Position numbers and translations under genes: made by a program. A DNA stretch of 64,000 nt, from positions 1 through 64,000 of the forward strand of contig JAYUJH010000028.1 in the NCBI GenBank assembly GCA_043765375.1, read 5' to 3'. Under the pieces are notes generated by a model. The model did not search any database. It was not told where the DNA came from and saw only the letters and a program-made list of their open reading frames with translations. The stretch's first letter is position 1; every line of letters starts with the position of its first letter. The DNA comes from JAYUJH01 sp043765375 (GTDB lineage Bacteria; Pseudomonadota; Alphaproteobacteria; Rickettsiales; UBA998). This document shows positions 25,542 through 33,398 of this stretch, piece by piece.

Positions 25542-26441
25542 ATGAAATATATTTGTATATGTTTGATGATTTTGTTGGTTGCTCCAGTTAGTGCGCAATC
25601 ACTTGAAACACGAGCAGTTGAAACACGGGCGGGCGAAACTCTTACGAACAATAAACAGGTAAATAACTCGCCTGAGCGTAGCATCACCATCATGGCTGAC
25701 CCAAGCCTCACCGTGGTGATTAGCTTGATTGCACGAGAATATGCGTTGAAGCATGATGTTGCAATAACTACTATTTATTCGTCCACCCCTCAACAAATCA
25801 AACAGATTGAAGCAGGAGATGAAAGTGATGTGATTATCTCCGCTCGCCCCGAATGGATTGATGATATGCAGCAAAAAGGCTTGATTGATGTGTTTTCTCG
25901 CCGCAACATTGCCCGCAATAATCTGGTGCTGGTTGGTTCTAAGTTCAATTTTCAACAGCCAAATATGAAACAATTTAGTAATAAACCTTTGGGGACAATA
26001 AAGGTAGAAGGGGCTAAAGAAGGCACGAATATATCACCTCCAACCATATCGTCATTTACAAAGCAACCTGATGAGTTCATGCTGGTGATTGGTGATTATT
26101 TAGCAAACGCTGAGGGGAGTTATGCTGTGCAAGCATTGAAAAATTATCAGTTAAATCAATTGCTTGAGCCGTATTATACAGTTGTTGAATCAGCTTATGA
26201 GATGGTGAATATGGTTGAGCAATATGATGTGATGGGGGTATTGTTTCGCACTGATGCACAATTATTTCCGCAAATAAGGGAGATTGAGGCATTTTCCGCT
26301 GATGCGCATACGCCACTAATTTATCAAGCCGCAGCAGTGGTTGGTGAAAATATGGAGTTGGCACGGGAGTTTATTGCTTATTTGAATGGTAAGCAAGCGA
26401 GAAATATATTTCGTGAATATGGCTTTTCCACGTTTTTTTAA
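25542..26441 (+). CDS. ModA-like periplasmic substrate-binding protein
   Basis: A signal peptide (to about VSAQS, residue 19) is followed by a type 2 periplasmic binding fold: SITIMADPSLTVVISLIARE, IKQIEAGDESDVIISARPEW, and a C-terminal EFIAYLNGKQARNIFREYGF typical of molybdate-type ModA proteins. No ABC permease or ATPase is adjacent, so the ligand is uncertain. It follows fliE closely and may be cotranscribed; it could serve flagellar or envelope functions rather than molybdate import. Confidence 0.78.
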   Translation: MKYICICLMILLVAPVSAQSLETRAVETRAGETLTNNKQVNNSPERSITIMADPSLTVVISLIAREYALKHDVAITTIYSSTPQQIKQIEAGDESDVIISARPEWIDDMQQKGLIDVFSRRNIARNNLVLVGSKFNFQQPNMKQFSNKPLGTIKVEGAKEGTNISPPTISSFTKQPDEFMLVIGDYLANAEGSYAVQALKNYQLNQLLEPYYTVVESAYEMVNMVEQYDVMGVLFRTDAQLFPQIREIEAFSADAHTPLIYQAAAVVGENMELAREFIAYLNGKQARNIFREYGFSTFF

Positions 26442-26493
26442 TGTCGTGGTGGTGTTGTTATTAATATATTTTATCCAGTAGCACCATATTATA

Positions 26494-26512
26494 GTTAAAG
26501 GCTGGTATCCAT
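26494..26512 (+). repeat. Dispersed AGGCTGGTATCCA-type repeat
   Basis: GTTAAAGGCTGGTATCCAT, closely matching 27076-27097 and the right half of the copies at 13375 and 48376. Confidence 0.5.
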
Positions 26513-26529
26513 AACTACGTAGCGATAAC

Positions 26530-26577
26530 AACAAAAAAAATACGCCCCTAAATCAACCTTGTGGTTGAATCTAGGGA
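26530..26577 (-). terminator. Intrinsic terminator of the 85-residue membrane protein gene
   Basis: On the minus strand CCCTAGATTCAACC pairs with GGTTGATTTAGGG around ACAA, followed by GCGTA and eight T residues. It lies about 40 nt past the gene's stop. Confidence 0.88.
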
Positions 26578-26615
26578 CGGATTTTTAGTTCAGACTAAAG
26601 AAAATAATCTATTTT

Positions 26616-26873
26616 CTAGATGTTATTCTTTTTGATGGGTGGTGCTGTAACTGATGCTTTCGCAACGGCTTGTTCAGACAGGAGCAAGCCAACTACCGTA
26701 GCAATCCAGCTTCCAGCATATGCACCGACTGCTGCTGCGCCTGCTTGCTTTTTGAAAATCTCAAAGCGGATAGCGCGAACCGTAAGAAAAACAGATAGCA
26801 CTGAACCGACAAAGAAAAACAAAAATGTGAGCGTAGCAATGGCGGTTAATCCGACGATTTGTAAAGTGGTCAT
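26616..26873 (-). CDS. Small two-helix membrane protein, poly-G promoter controlled
   Basis: The 85-residue protein is unrecognised. It has a long hydrophobic segment (about residues 3-33, with TFLFFFVGSVLSVFL) and a second at about 44-66 (AGAAAVGAYAGSWIATVVGL), a short basic linker (RFEIFKK) and a Lys-rich tail ending PPIKKNN. The ribosome-binding site GGAGG is 6 nt before the ATG. Own promoter (26990-27017) and own terminator make it a monocistronic unit. The promoter spacer is a 13-base G run, so expression may switch on and off. Function unknown. Confidence 0.7.
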   Translation of the reverse strand: MTTLQIVGLTAIATLTFLFFFVGSVLSVFLTVRAIRFEIFKKQAGAAAVGAYAGSWIATVVGLLLSEQAVAKASVTAPPIKKNNI

Positions 26874-26989
26874 GGTGGCCTCCGTAGGGGGCTTAAAGAA
26901 TATTTCCCCATCAACATTTTTTAATATGTTGACGAGTAGACAATGATGGAGTGTTTGAAAAAAACACTTTACTCAATTGTTATAATCCT
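26874..26989 (-). promoter_or_regulatory. 5' leader with two hairpins
   Basis: The roughly 110-nt leader of the small membrane protein gene carries two stem-loops: AGTGTTTT...AAACACT (about 26950-26969) and TCAACAT...ATGTTGA (about 26910-26933). No known riboswitch pattern is recognised. Confidence 0.4.
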
Positions 26990-27017
26990 ATTTTACCCCC
27001 CCCCCCCCAGATGTCAA
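26990..27017 (-). promoter_or_regulatory. Putative phase-variable promoter (G13 spacer)
   Basis: On the minus strand TTGACA (27012-27017), spacer TCT + G13 (26996-27011, 16 bp), TAAAAT (26990-26995). The homopolymer fills the spacer up to the -10, so any slippage changes -35/-10 spacing. The same architecture occurs at 49227-49254. It drives the 85-residue membrane protein gene. Confidence 0.8.
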
Positions 27018-27075
27018 GTTAATTTACATTAAGATTATGTTGCGGTTGTGTGTGTAATTTAAGTGTTCTTATTTC

Positions 27076-27097
27076 ATAGTCAAAGGCTAGTATCCAC
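27076..27097 (+). repeat. Dispersed AGGCTGGTATCCA-type repeat
   Basis: ATAGTCAAAGGCTAGTATCCA, matching the copy at 26494 with few changes. It lies just upstream of the poly-G promoter's -35 region. Confidence 0.5.
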
Positions 27098-27198
27098 CAG
27101 TTGATTTCACGAAACACAAAACATTATTTTGCTTGATTTAACCCCCGTTATTTCAATTAATACTTTACTTGCGCAATATTATGTTATTAATATAGCGC

Positions 27199-27903
27199 AT
27201 GATGAAAATTGAAATATTACCATTATTATTGACGATTGCGCCAAAAATCGCCCAAAATATTACCGCTTTAGCAATGTTTTTATTCTTGGCGACTGCATTA
27301 AGTGGTTGCGCTCCGTTATTTGTGGGTGGGCTTGCCAATTTGGGCGTTGCCTCCACCGAGGAACGCTCCATTGGGGATAGTGTTGATGATAGCGCAATTA
27401 GTGCCGAGATTCAGCAATATTTGTTGCAAAGCAACGTGAAGCATATGTTTAGCGAAGTCACAATCAGGGTTCATGAGGGTAGGGTTTTGTTGCTCGGACG
27501 GACGGATAACCAAAAAGTGGCGGAGGAAGCAACGAGGGTTTCGTGGCAAGCTCACGGCGTGCGTGAAGTGATGAATGAAATTAAAACAGGGCAGGAAAGC
27601 AGCGGATTTTTGGATTATGCTAATGATAATTTGATTGAAACTCAAATTGAAACTCGTTTGCTTGCTGATAAAAATATTAAATCCGCCAATTATACAGTTG
27701 AGGTGCAAGATGGCGTGGCATATTTGCTGGGGGTGGCGCAAGATGAGAAAGAACGCAACATCGCTGTTTATATTGCAAGCATTTCAAAGGGTGTGAAAAA
27801 CGTGGTGAATTATGTGCGTTTGAAAAATGATCAGTTGCGGCTGCAAACCGTTGGTAAGCCAAGGGAGCAGGGGGTTAATCGTCGGCGGGGATTGTTTGAT
27901 TGA
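27199..27903 (+). CDS. BON-domain lipoprotein
   Basis: A 234-residue lipoprotein with a long N-region, a hydrophobic core and the lipobox ALSGC (Cys about residue 37). Two BON domains follow (about 65-135 and 145-215): SAEIQQYLLQSNV, VTIRVHEGRVLLLGRT; ETQIETRLLADKNIKSANYT, EVQDGVAYLLGVAQ. Proteins of this DolP/OsmY type bind anionic phospholipids and support outer-membrane integrity. No clear ribosome-binding site at the ATG pair (27199/27202). Confidence 0.9.
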   Translation: MMKIEILPLLLTIAPKIAQNITALAMFLFLATALSGCAPLFVGGLANLGVASTEERSIGDSVDDSAISAEIQQYLLQSNVKHMFSEVTIRVHEGRVLLLGRTDNQKVAEEATRVSWQAHGVREVMNEIKTGQESSGFLDYANDNLIETQIETRLLADKNIKSANYTVEVQDGVAYLLGVAQDEKERNIAVYIASISKGVKNVVNYVRLKNDQLRLQTVGKPREQGVNRRRGLFD

Positions 27904-28011
27904 GATTAAAAAATAATAAGTGATGATATGGTTAAATGATGTTTTTTAACCTATTGCTAAATATTTTGCTATAACACGTTATTATATATGTGATTTTTGG
28001 AGTTTAAGTTG

Positions 28012-28725
28012 ATGGATAAAAGTTGCAATAATATGGAAGAAGCCTTGATGGGGCTTGGTGATGGCAAAATCCTCCATGATGGTATGGTGATAATGTCAGG
28101 CGGGTTTGGGTTGTGCGGTATTCCTGAAAACGCGATTGAGTTCATCGCCAATTCTGGGGTGCGGGGCTTGACGGTGATATCCAATAATTGTGGAGTGGAT
28201 AATTTTGGGCTAGGCAAATGGCTGCATAATCGCCAAATCCGCAAGATGATAACTTCATATGTGGGAGAAAATAAGGAGTTTGAACGGCAATTTTTGAACG
28301 GAGAAGTGCAAATTGAGTTCAACCCACAAGGCACATTAGCTGAACGTATTAGAGCAGCAGGGGCAGGGATTCCAGCATTTTTCACTAAAACTGGCGTAGG
28401 GACGATGGTTGCGGAGGGTAAGGAAGTTCGCAAGTTTGCAGGCGTTGATTATCTAATGGAAACGGCGTTATATGCTGACCTAGCTATTATCAAAGCATGG
28501 AAGGGAGATCGTTACGGCAATTTGATTTACCGCAAAACATCGCGCAATTTTAATGCGCCAATGGCAACGGCTGGGCGTTTTGTAGTGGCGGAAGTGGAGC
28601 ATTTGGTTGAACCAGAGGAGCTGGAGGCAGATTCAATTCATACTGCGGGCATATATGTTGACAAAATATTTGCGGGTGAGTTTGAAAAGCGCATAGAGTT
28701 TCGCACAATTAGGGGACAAAAATAA
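28012..28725 (+). CDS. scoA: 3-oxoacid CoA-transferase subunit A
   Basis: Subunit A of the two-gene CoA-transferase that moves CoA from succinyl-CoA to acetoacetate (or a related acid). Family features: GDGKILHDGMVIMSGGFGL, GNCGV-like NNCGVDNFGLG, GAGIPAFFTKTGVGTMVAEG, LIYRKTSRNFNAPMATAG. The ATG at 28012 has GGAG 9 nt upstream; an in-frame TTG at 27997 is less likely. The stop overlaps the subunit B ATG by one base (TAATG), indicating coupled translation. Exact acid substrate is inferred. Confidence 0.93.
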   Translation: MDKSCNNMEEALMGLGDGKILHDGMVIMSGGFGLCGIPENAIEFIANSGVRGLTVISNNCGVDNFGLGKWLHNRQIRKMITSYVGENKEFERQFLNGEVQIEFNPQGTLAERIRAAGAGIPAFFTKTGVGTMVAEGKEVRKFAGVDYLMETALYADLAIIKAWKGDRYGNLIYRKTSRNFNAPMATAGRFVVAEVEHLVEPEELEADSIHTAGIYVDKIFAGEFEKRIEFRTIRGQK

Positions 28726-29381
28726 TGACATGGAGCAGAGACCAACTAGCTATCAGGGCAGCGGAAGAATTGCGTGATGGATATTATGTAAATCTTGGAA
28801 TTGGTATTCCAACATTGGTGGCAAATCACGTTCCGCACGGTATGCACATCACGTTGCAAAGCGAAAATGGTATGCTTGGTATGGGTGAATATCCGCTGGA
28901 CAGCCAAGTTGATGCAGATTTGATCAATGCGGGCAAGCAAACCATTTCTGAATTGCCGTATAGTGTTTATTTTGATAGCGCAGCTTCATTTGCGATGATT
29001 CGTGGCGGACATATTGATTTGGCAATATTGGGGGCGTTGCAGGTGAGTGAAATGGCGGATCTTGCCAATTGGATGGTTCCAGGGAAGATGGTGAAAGGTA
29101 TGGGCGGGGCGATGGATTTGGTCGCTGGTGTCAAAAAAATTGTGGTGGTAATGGAGCATAACGCCAAAGACGGTGCAGCGAAATTGGTGCGTGAATGCGA
29201 TTTGCCACTCACAGGGGCGGGCGTGGTTGATATGATAATCACCGAACTTGGGGTGTTTGAGTTTCGTGATGACGGCAAATTATATATGATAGAAATTGCA
29301 CCTGAAGTTTTGAAGCAAGAAGTGAAAGACCGCACATCAGCTCATTTTATATTTGATTTGGTGCATGAGAGAGTTGGTTAG
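28725..29381 (+). CDS. scoB: 3-oxoacid CoA-transferase subunit B
   Basis: Subunit B, 218 residues, with the catalytic glutamate in LQSENGMLGMG and the features YVNLGIGIPTLVANH, GGHIDLAILGALQVS and MGGAMDLVAGVKKIVV. It forms the active heterotetramer with subunit A and is used in ketone-body or polyhydroxybutyrate turnover. Confidence 0.94.
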   Translation: MTWSRDQLAIRAAEELRDGYYVNLGIGIPTLVANHVPHGMHITLQSENGMLGMGEYPLDSQVDADLINAGKQTISELPYSVYFDSAASFAMIRGGHIDLAILGALQVSEMADLANWMVPGKMVKGMGGAMDLVAGVKKIVVVMEHNAKDGAAKLVRECDLPLTGAGVVDMIITELGVFEFRDDGKLYMIEIAPEVLKQEVKDRTSAHFIFDLVHERVG

Positions 29382-29464
29382 GAACTAGGGTTTAGATGCT
29401 AGGATTTTAAGCCTTGCGACATATAGAGTTTAGAGTTTAGATAAAAATAATAACAGGAAAAACA

Positions 29465-31042
29465 ATGACATATAAGATTTTAGTCTCAGATAAATTAAGC
29501 CCACTTGCAGCAGAAATATTCACAAATCGTGGCTTACAGGTGGATACCAAAATAGGGTTGACTCCGCAAGAGTTAGCTGAAATTATCGGTGATTATCATG
29601 GGCTAGCAATTCGTTCAAACACGGTTGTCACCAAGGAAATATTGGCACGGGCGACTAATTTGAAGGTGGTTGGACGGGCTGGAATTGGCGTTGATAATGT
29701 GGATATTGCAGCAGCATCAGCGCATGGCGTGGTGGTGATGAATACCCCGTTTGGTAATTCCGTGACAACGGCGGAGCATACCATCGCCATGATGATGTCA
29801 TTGGCACGCAAAATCCCACAGGCGAGCAGTTCAACGCACGCTGGCAAATGGGAGAAAAATAAGTTCATGGGGGTGGAGCTTGCAGGCAAAACTCTAGGCT
29901 TGATTGGTTGTGGAAATATCGGGGCGATTGTGGCGGACAGAGCGCAGGGATTGAAAATGAAAGTGGTTGCCTACGATCCATTTTTATCGCACGAGCGGGC
30001 AGCAGATTTGAATGTACAAAAATTGGAGCTTGACGAATTATTGCAAGTGGCTGATGTCATCACGTTGCATACGCCACTAAATGCAGCAACGAAAAATATT
30101 TTGAATGAAAAAACCATAGCAAAAACCAAAAAAGGCGTGATGATTATCAATTGCGCACGGGGCGGGTTGGTTGATGAGGCGGCACTGAAAGCAGCTTTGG
30201 AGAATGGTCATGTTGGCGGGGCAGCACTTGATGTGTTTGAGGTTGAGCCTGCGGTTGATAATGCGTTGTTTGGTATGGAGCGAGTGATTTGCACCCCACA
30301 TTTGGGTGCGTCAACGGAGGAAGCACAGGTAAATGTAGCGTTGCAAGTGGCGGAACAAATGGCGGATTATTTGCTGGAAGGTTCTGTTGCAAATGCGGTG
30401 AATATGCCTTCAATTAGTGGCAGTGATGCGCTGAAATTATCACCATATTTGCGCTTATGCGAGCAGCTGGGCAGTTTCGCTGGGCAGTTGACAGAAACAG
30501 GATTGAAGGAAATACATATAGAATATCTCGGCAAGGTTGCAAAGCTGAACATTAAACCACTCACCGCAGTTGCGCTAAAAGGGTTGTTGGAGGCAATGTT
30601 CCAAGGGGTGAATATGGTCAATGCTCCCGTGATTGCGAGTGAGCGCAACATTAAAGTGGTGGAAAGTTCTTCAGCTGATATTGCGGATTATCAAACTTTG
30701 GTGCGCATCACCGTTGTCAGTGAACGGCGCACTCGCACCGTTGCGGGAACATTATTTGCCCGCAATCCTCGCATTGTTGAGATTAACTCAATTAATTTGG
30801 AGGCGAGTATTTCACCATTAATGTTGTTTGTTAATAATGAGGATAAAGCGGGATTAATTGGTGCGCTTGGCGGATTACTTGGTGATTCTGGCGTGAATAT
30901 CGCTAACTTCCACCTCGGGCGCAACGCAGAACGTAGCGATGCAGTGGCTTTGGTTGAAGTTGATAGCGAAGTATCAGATATTTTGCAGGCGAAAATTGCC
31001 GCATTGCCAAGTGTTAAACAAGTGCGGTTATTGCGTTTCTAG
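29465..31042 (+). CDS. serA: D-3-phosphoglycerate dehydrogenase
   Basis: First step of serine synthesis, NAD-dependent. The 525 residues contain the NAD-binding Rossmann unit (GLIGCGNIGAIVADRAQG), catalytic Arg/Glu/His region (INCARGGLVDEAAL; TPHLGASTEEAQ), an intervening allosteric-substrate domain and a C-terminal ACT domain (NNEDKAGLIGALGGLLGDSG) that normally senses serine. AGGA is 6 nt upstream. serC, often adjacent, is absent. A loose TGGGATT/AATCCCA hairpin lies downstream. Confidence 0.97.
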   Translation: MTYKILVSDKLSPLAAEIFTNRGLQVDTKIGLTPQELAEIIGDYHGLAIRSNTVVTKEILARATNLKVVGRAGIGVDNVDIAAASAHGVVVMNTPFGNSVTTAEHTIAMMMSLARKIPQASSSTHAGKWEKNKFMGVELAGKTLGLIGCGNIGAIVADRAQGLKMKVVAYDPFLSHERAADLNVQKLELDELLQVADVITLHTPLNAATKNILNEKTIAKTKKGVMIINCARGGLVDEAALKAALENGHVGGAALDVFEVEPAVDNALFGMERVICTPHLGASTEEAQVNVALQVAEQMADYLLEGSVANAVNMPSISGSDALKLSPYLRLCEQLGSFAGQLTETGLKEIHIEYLGKVAKLNIKPLTAVALKGLLEAMFQGVNMVNAPVIASERNIKVVESSSADIADYQTLVRITVVSERRTRTVAGTLFARNPRIVEINSINLEASISPLMLFVNNEDKAGLIGALGGLLGDSGVNIANFHLGRNAERSDAVALVEVDSEVSDILQAKIAALPSVKQVRLLRF

Positions 31043-31192
31043 TAGAGGTTTTAATGATATTGCCGTGTGGGATTTTATAATGGTTCAACTTTTTAATTAA
31101 TCCCATAAGTTAGGATTCGTAAAAAGAGAAACCGTTATAATGGCAATCATATTTGTTTTTAGTTGGATTTTGGGTGGATAAATATTTAAGAA

Positions 31193-32308
31193 TTAACCAT
31201 CTTCCAAATGCAGCAAAATCACCGTGCTGAGCAATAATGCAATTAAATATGGCGCAATAACTGATGATTGAATGGAGAGATTGCCCGCATAACCAAATGC
31301 GTGAAATAGCCCGCCCATGAAATGCAGGGTAAATCCAGCGATTACGGCAGCGCAAACCATCACCGTCATTTTGCCACGGCGGGGTGGACGCAGCGAAAAT
31401 ATGGCAGCGAGCAACACCATCGCCACATATGTGAATGGCGTTATGAGGATACTATACCAATATAATTTGTGACGAATTGCCGAAAATCCAGCTTTTTTTA
31501 AGGTTTCAATAAACTCCCTCAATTCCCAAAATGATAGGGTGCGAGGCTCCGCAAAGCTATTTTGAATCTGCTTAATGCTAAGCTCAGTTGGCAAAATAAA
31601 TTGCTGTTTGGGCGTTGTTTGCTTGCCGGGAATAGATAAAATCGCAGCATTTAACCACCATTCACCTTGCTTTAATTGGGCATTTTCCGCATCAATTCTG
31701 CCGATAAACCGATTATTCTCATCAGATAGAAAAATAATTACTTGGCTCAGATTCATATCCTCTTGGCTGATATATTTCGCTTGCATAATATAATTTTTGA
31801 TATTAATTGCGCCAATTTGCACCCCTTTTGTTTCCACATGACGCAACCACAACCCCGAATTGGAGATTGATAATGGTTGCTGTTCCTCCTTAATATATTT
31901 CGCCTCCAGCCGTTCATAATGTGCAATCATGGAGGCGGAAAGCGGATTTAATATGATAATACTCAAAACGCCGATGATGAAAGAAATCAACATTGCGGGC
32001 ATCAAAAATCGCCAAACTGAAATGCCCGATGCTCGCACCACCACCAATTCACTGGTGCGCATCAGCCGCATCAACGACATCATAGTTGCAATCATAATGC
32101 TATAAGGGAGTAATTTCTCCGCTAAATTGGCAATTCGCAACATTGCCATTTGCAGGGTTACCCAAAATGAAATATCCTTATCCGCCACCCGACGAAACAT
32201 TTCAACCACGTCAATTAGCCCCGCAATGCAAACGATTACTCCGTAGGCAACGGCAAGGCTAAGCAGGAAGTTACGAGCGATATAGCGATATAAAATGAAC
32301 GAAGTCAC
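31193..32308 (-). CDS. lptG: LPS export ABC transporter permease LptG
   Basis: A 371-residue YjgP/YjgQ-family permease. Three N-terminal transmembrane helices (with LLPYSIMIATMMSLMRLMRT and SELVVVRASGISVWRFLMP), a periplasmic jellyroll domain (about residues 130-270) and three C-terminal helices. The SELVVVRASGIS coupling-helix motif is typical. With LptF and LptB it extracts LPS from the inner membrane. lptF is not adjacent. I favour LptG over LptF from general resemblance only. The gene follows tal by 18 nt. Confidence 0.85.
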   Translation of the reverse strand: MTSFILYRYIARNFLLSLAVAYGVIVCIAGLIDVVEMFRRVADKDISFWVTLQMAMLRIANLAEKLLPYSIMIATMMSLMRLMRTSELVVVRASGISVWRFLMPAMLISFIIGVLSIIILNPLSASMIAHYERLEAKYIKEEQQPLSISNSGLWLRHVETKGVQIGAINIKNYIMQAKYISQEDMNLSQVIIFLSDENNRFIGRIDAENAQLKQGEWWLNAAILSIPGKQTTPKQQFILPTELSIKQIQNSFAEPRTLSFWELREFIETLKKAGFSAIRHKLYWYSILITPFTYVAMVLLAAIFSLRPPRRGKMTVMVCAAVIAGFTLHFMGGLFHAFGYAGNLSIQSSVIAPYLIALLLSTVILLHLEDG

Positions 32309-32326
32309 AAAATATGCGAGTGCGAA

Positions 32327-32977
32327 TTATATTTTTTGACCAGTTGCCAACCAATCTTTGTTGAAAATGTCAAGCCCTTTCTCGGTTAGCGGATGTTCAA
32401 CTAATGCACGCAACACTTTATACGGAATAGTCGCAACATCAGCACCAATTTTTGCTGCATCAACAACATGTTGCGGGCTGCGAACTGAGGCTACTAAAAT
32501 CTCAGTTTCAAAGAAATAATTCTCATATATTTTAGCAATATCGGCGATTAACCCCATGCCATTTGCCCCAATATCATCAAGCCTACCAACAAATGGTGAG
32601 ATGAATGCTGCACCAGCTTTTGCTGCTAGCAATGCTTGTTGCGCTGAAAAGCAAAGCGTCACATTCACCATCAACCCTTCATCAGCGAAATGACGACACG
32701 CTTTCAGGCCGTCCCAAGTTAATGGCACTTTAATGGCGATTTTCTCTGATATTTTAGCGAGTTTCAAGCCCTCTTTCATCATGCCTTCAAAATCGTTCGC
32801 CACTACTTCTGCGCTAACGGGTCCATCAACAATTTCGCAAATCTCGGTTATCACCTCAATCATATTGCGCCCTGATTGCTTGATTAAGCTCGGGTTGGTT
32901 GTTACACCATCAATCAATCCCAAATCATTTAGATCTTTAATTTCTTCAATATTTGCCGTATCAATAAAAAACTTCAT
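32327..32977 (-). CDS. tal: Transaldolase (short TalC/Fsa type)
   Basis: A 216-residue class I aldolase of the small transaldolase family: MKFFIDTANIEEIKDL, GVTTNPSLI, the Schiff-base lysine in KIAIKVPLTWDG, AGAAFISPFVGRLDD. It interconverts pentose-phosphate-pathway sugars. It sits immediately downstream of atpC (17 nt), so it may be read through from the ATP synthase operon. Confidence 0.94.
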   Translation of the reverse strand: MKFFIDTANIEEIKDLNDLGLIDGVTTNPSLIKQSGRNMIEVITEICEIVDGPVSAEVVANDFEGMMKEGLKLAKISEKIAIKVPLTWDGLKACRHFADEGLMVNVTLCFSAQQALLAAKAGAAFISPFVGRLDDIGANGMGLIADIAKIYENYFFETEILVASVRSPQHVVDAAKIGADVATIPYKVLRALVEHPLTEKGLDIFNKDWLATGQKI

Positions 32978-32993
32978 AACGTAATCCCAATTT

Positions 32994-33395
32994 TTAATAT
33001 ACTAATAATATTGCGTTTTCGGCTTCCACCAAGCGCATTTGCAACAGCTCAATTTGCGTTTCATCTTGCATATTACTAATTTTTTGTTGCAATTCGGTGA
33101 TTTGATTTTGCAATAATTCTTTGCTTAATGCTGACTTCTCAACTAATGTTTGCGCCAAAATGGTGCAGTTATTATTCATCATGCTGAGATAACCATTATT
33201 AGCGTAATATTTTGTAACCTCACCATCTGCTTGATGCACTTCAATAATTCCAGCCCGCAATATGGTGATGATGGTGGTGTGATGTGGCAAAATACCAATA
33301 TCACCCTCGGCGGCGGGTGCAACCACCATCTTCACGTCGTCGGTGAATACGCTCTGCTCGGGGGTTGCTAGATTTAGACGCAACAAATTAGCCAT
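32994..33395 (-). CDS. atpC: ATP synthase F1 subunit epsilon
   Basis: 133 residues with an N-terminal beta-sandwich (LNLATPEQSVFTDDVKMVVA, GDIGILPHHTTII) and a C-terminal helical hairpin (about 90-133). It links the gamma shaft to the c-ring and can inhibit hydrolysis. Last gene of the atpHAGDC operon, only 3 nt after atpD. Confidence 0.96.
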   Translation of the reverse strand: MANLLRLNLATPEQSVFTDDVKMVVAPAAEGDIGILPHHTTIITILRAGIIEVHQADGEVTKYYANNGYLSMMNNNCTILAQTLVEKSALSKELLQNQITELQQKISNMQDETQIELLQMRLVEAENAILLVY

Positions 33396-33398
33396 AAT

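Noticed and set aside
26996..27008. C13 tract as an assembly artefact
   Set aside because: Possible in principle, but a second independent G11 tract lies in the same promoter context with the same total spacing, which an artefact would not produce. Read-level checking is still needed.
31060..31115. Hairpin TGGGATT/AATCCCA after serA as a terminator
   Set aside because: Loop of more than 20 nt and no T-run; not convincing.
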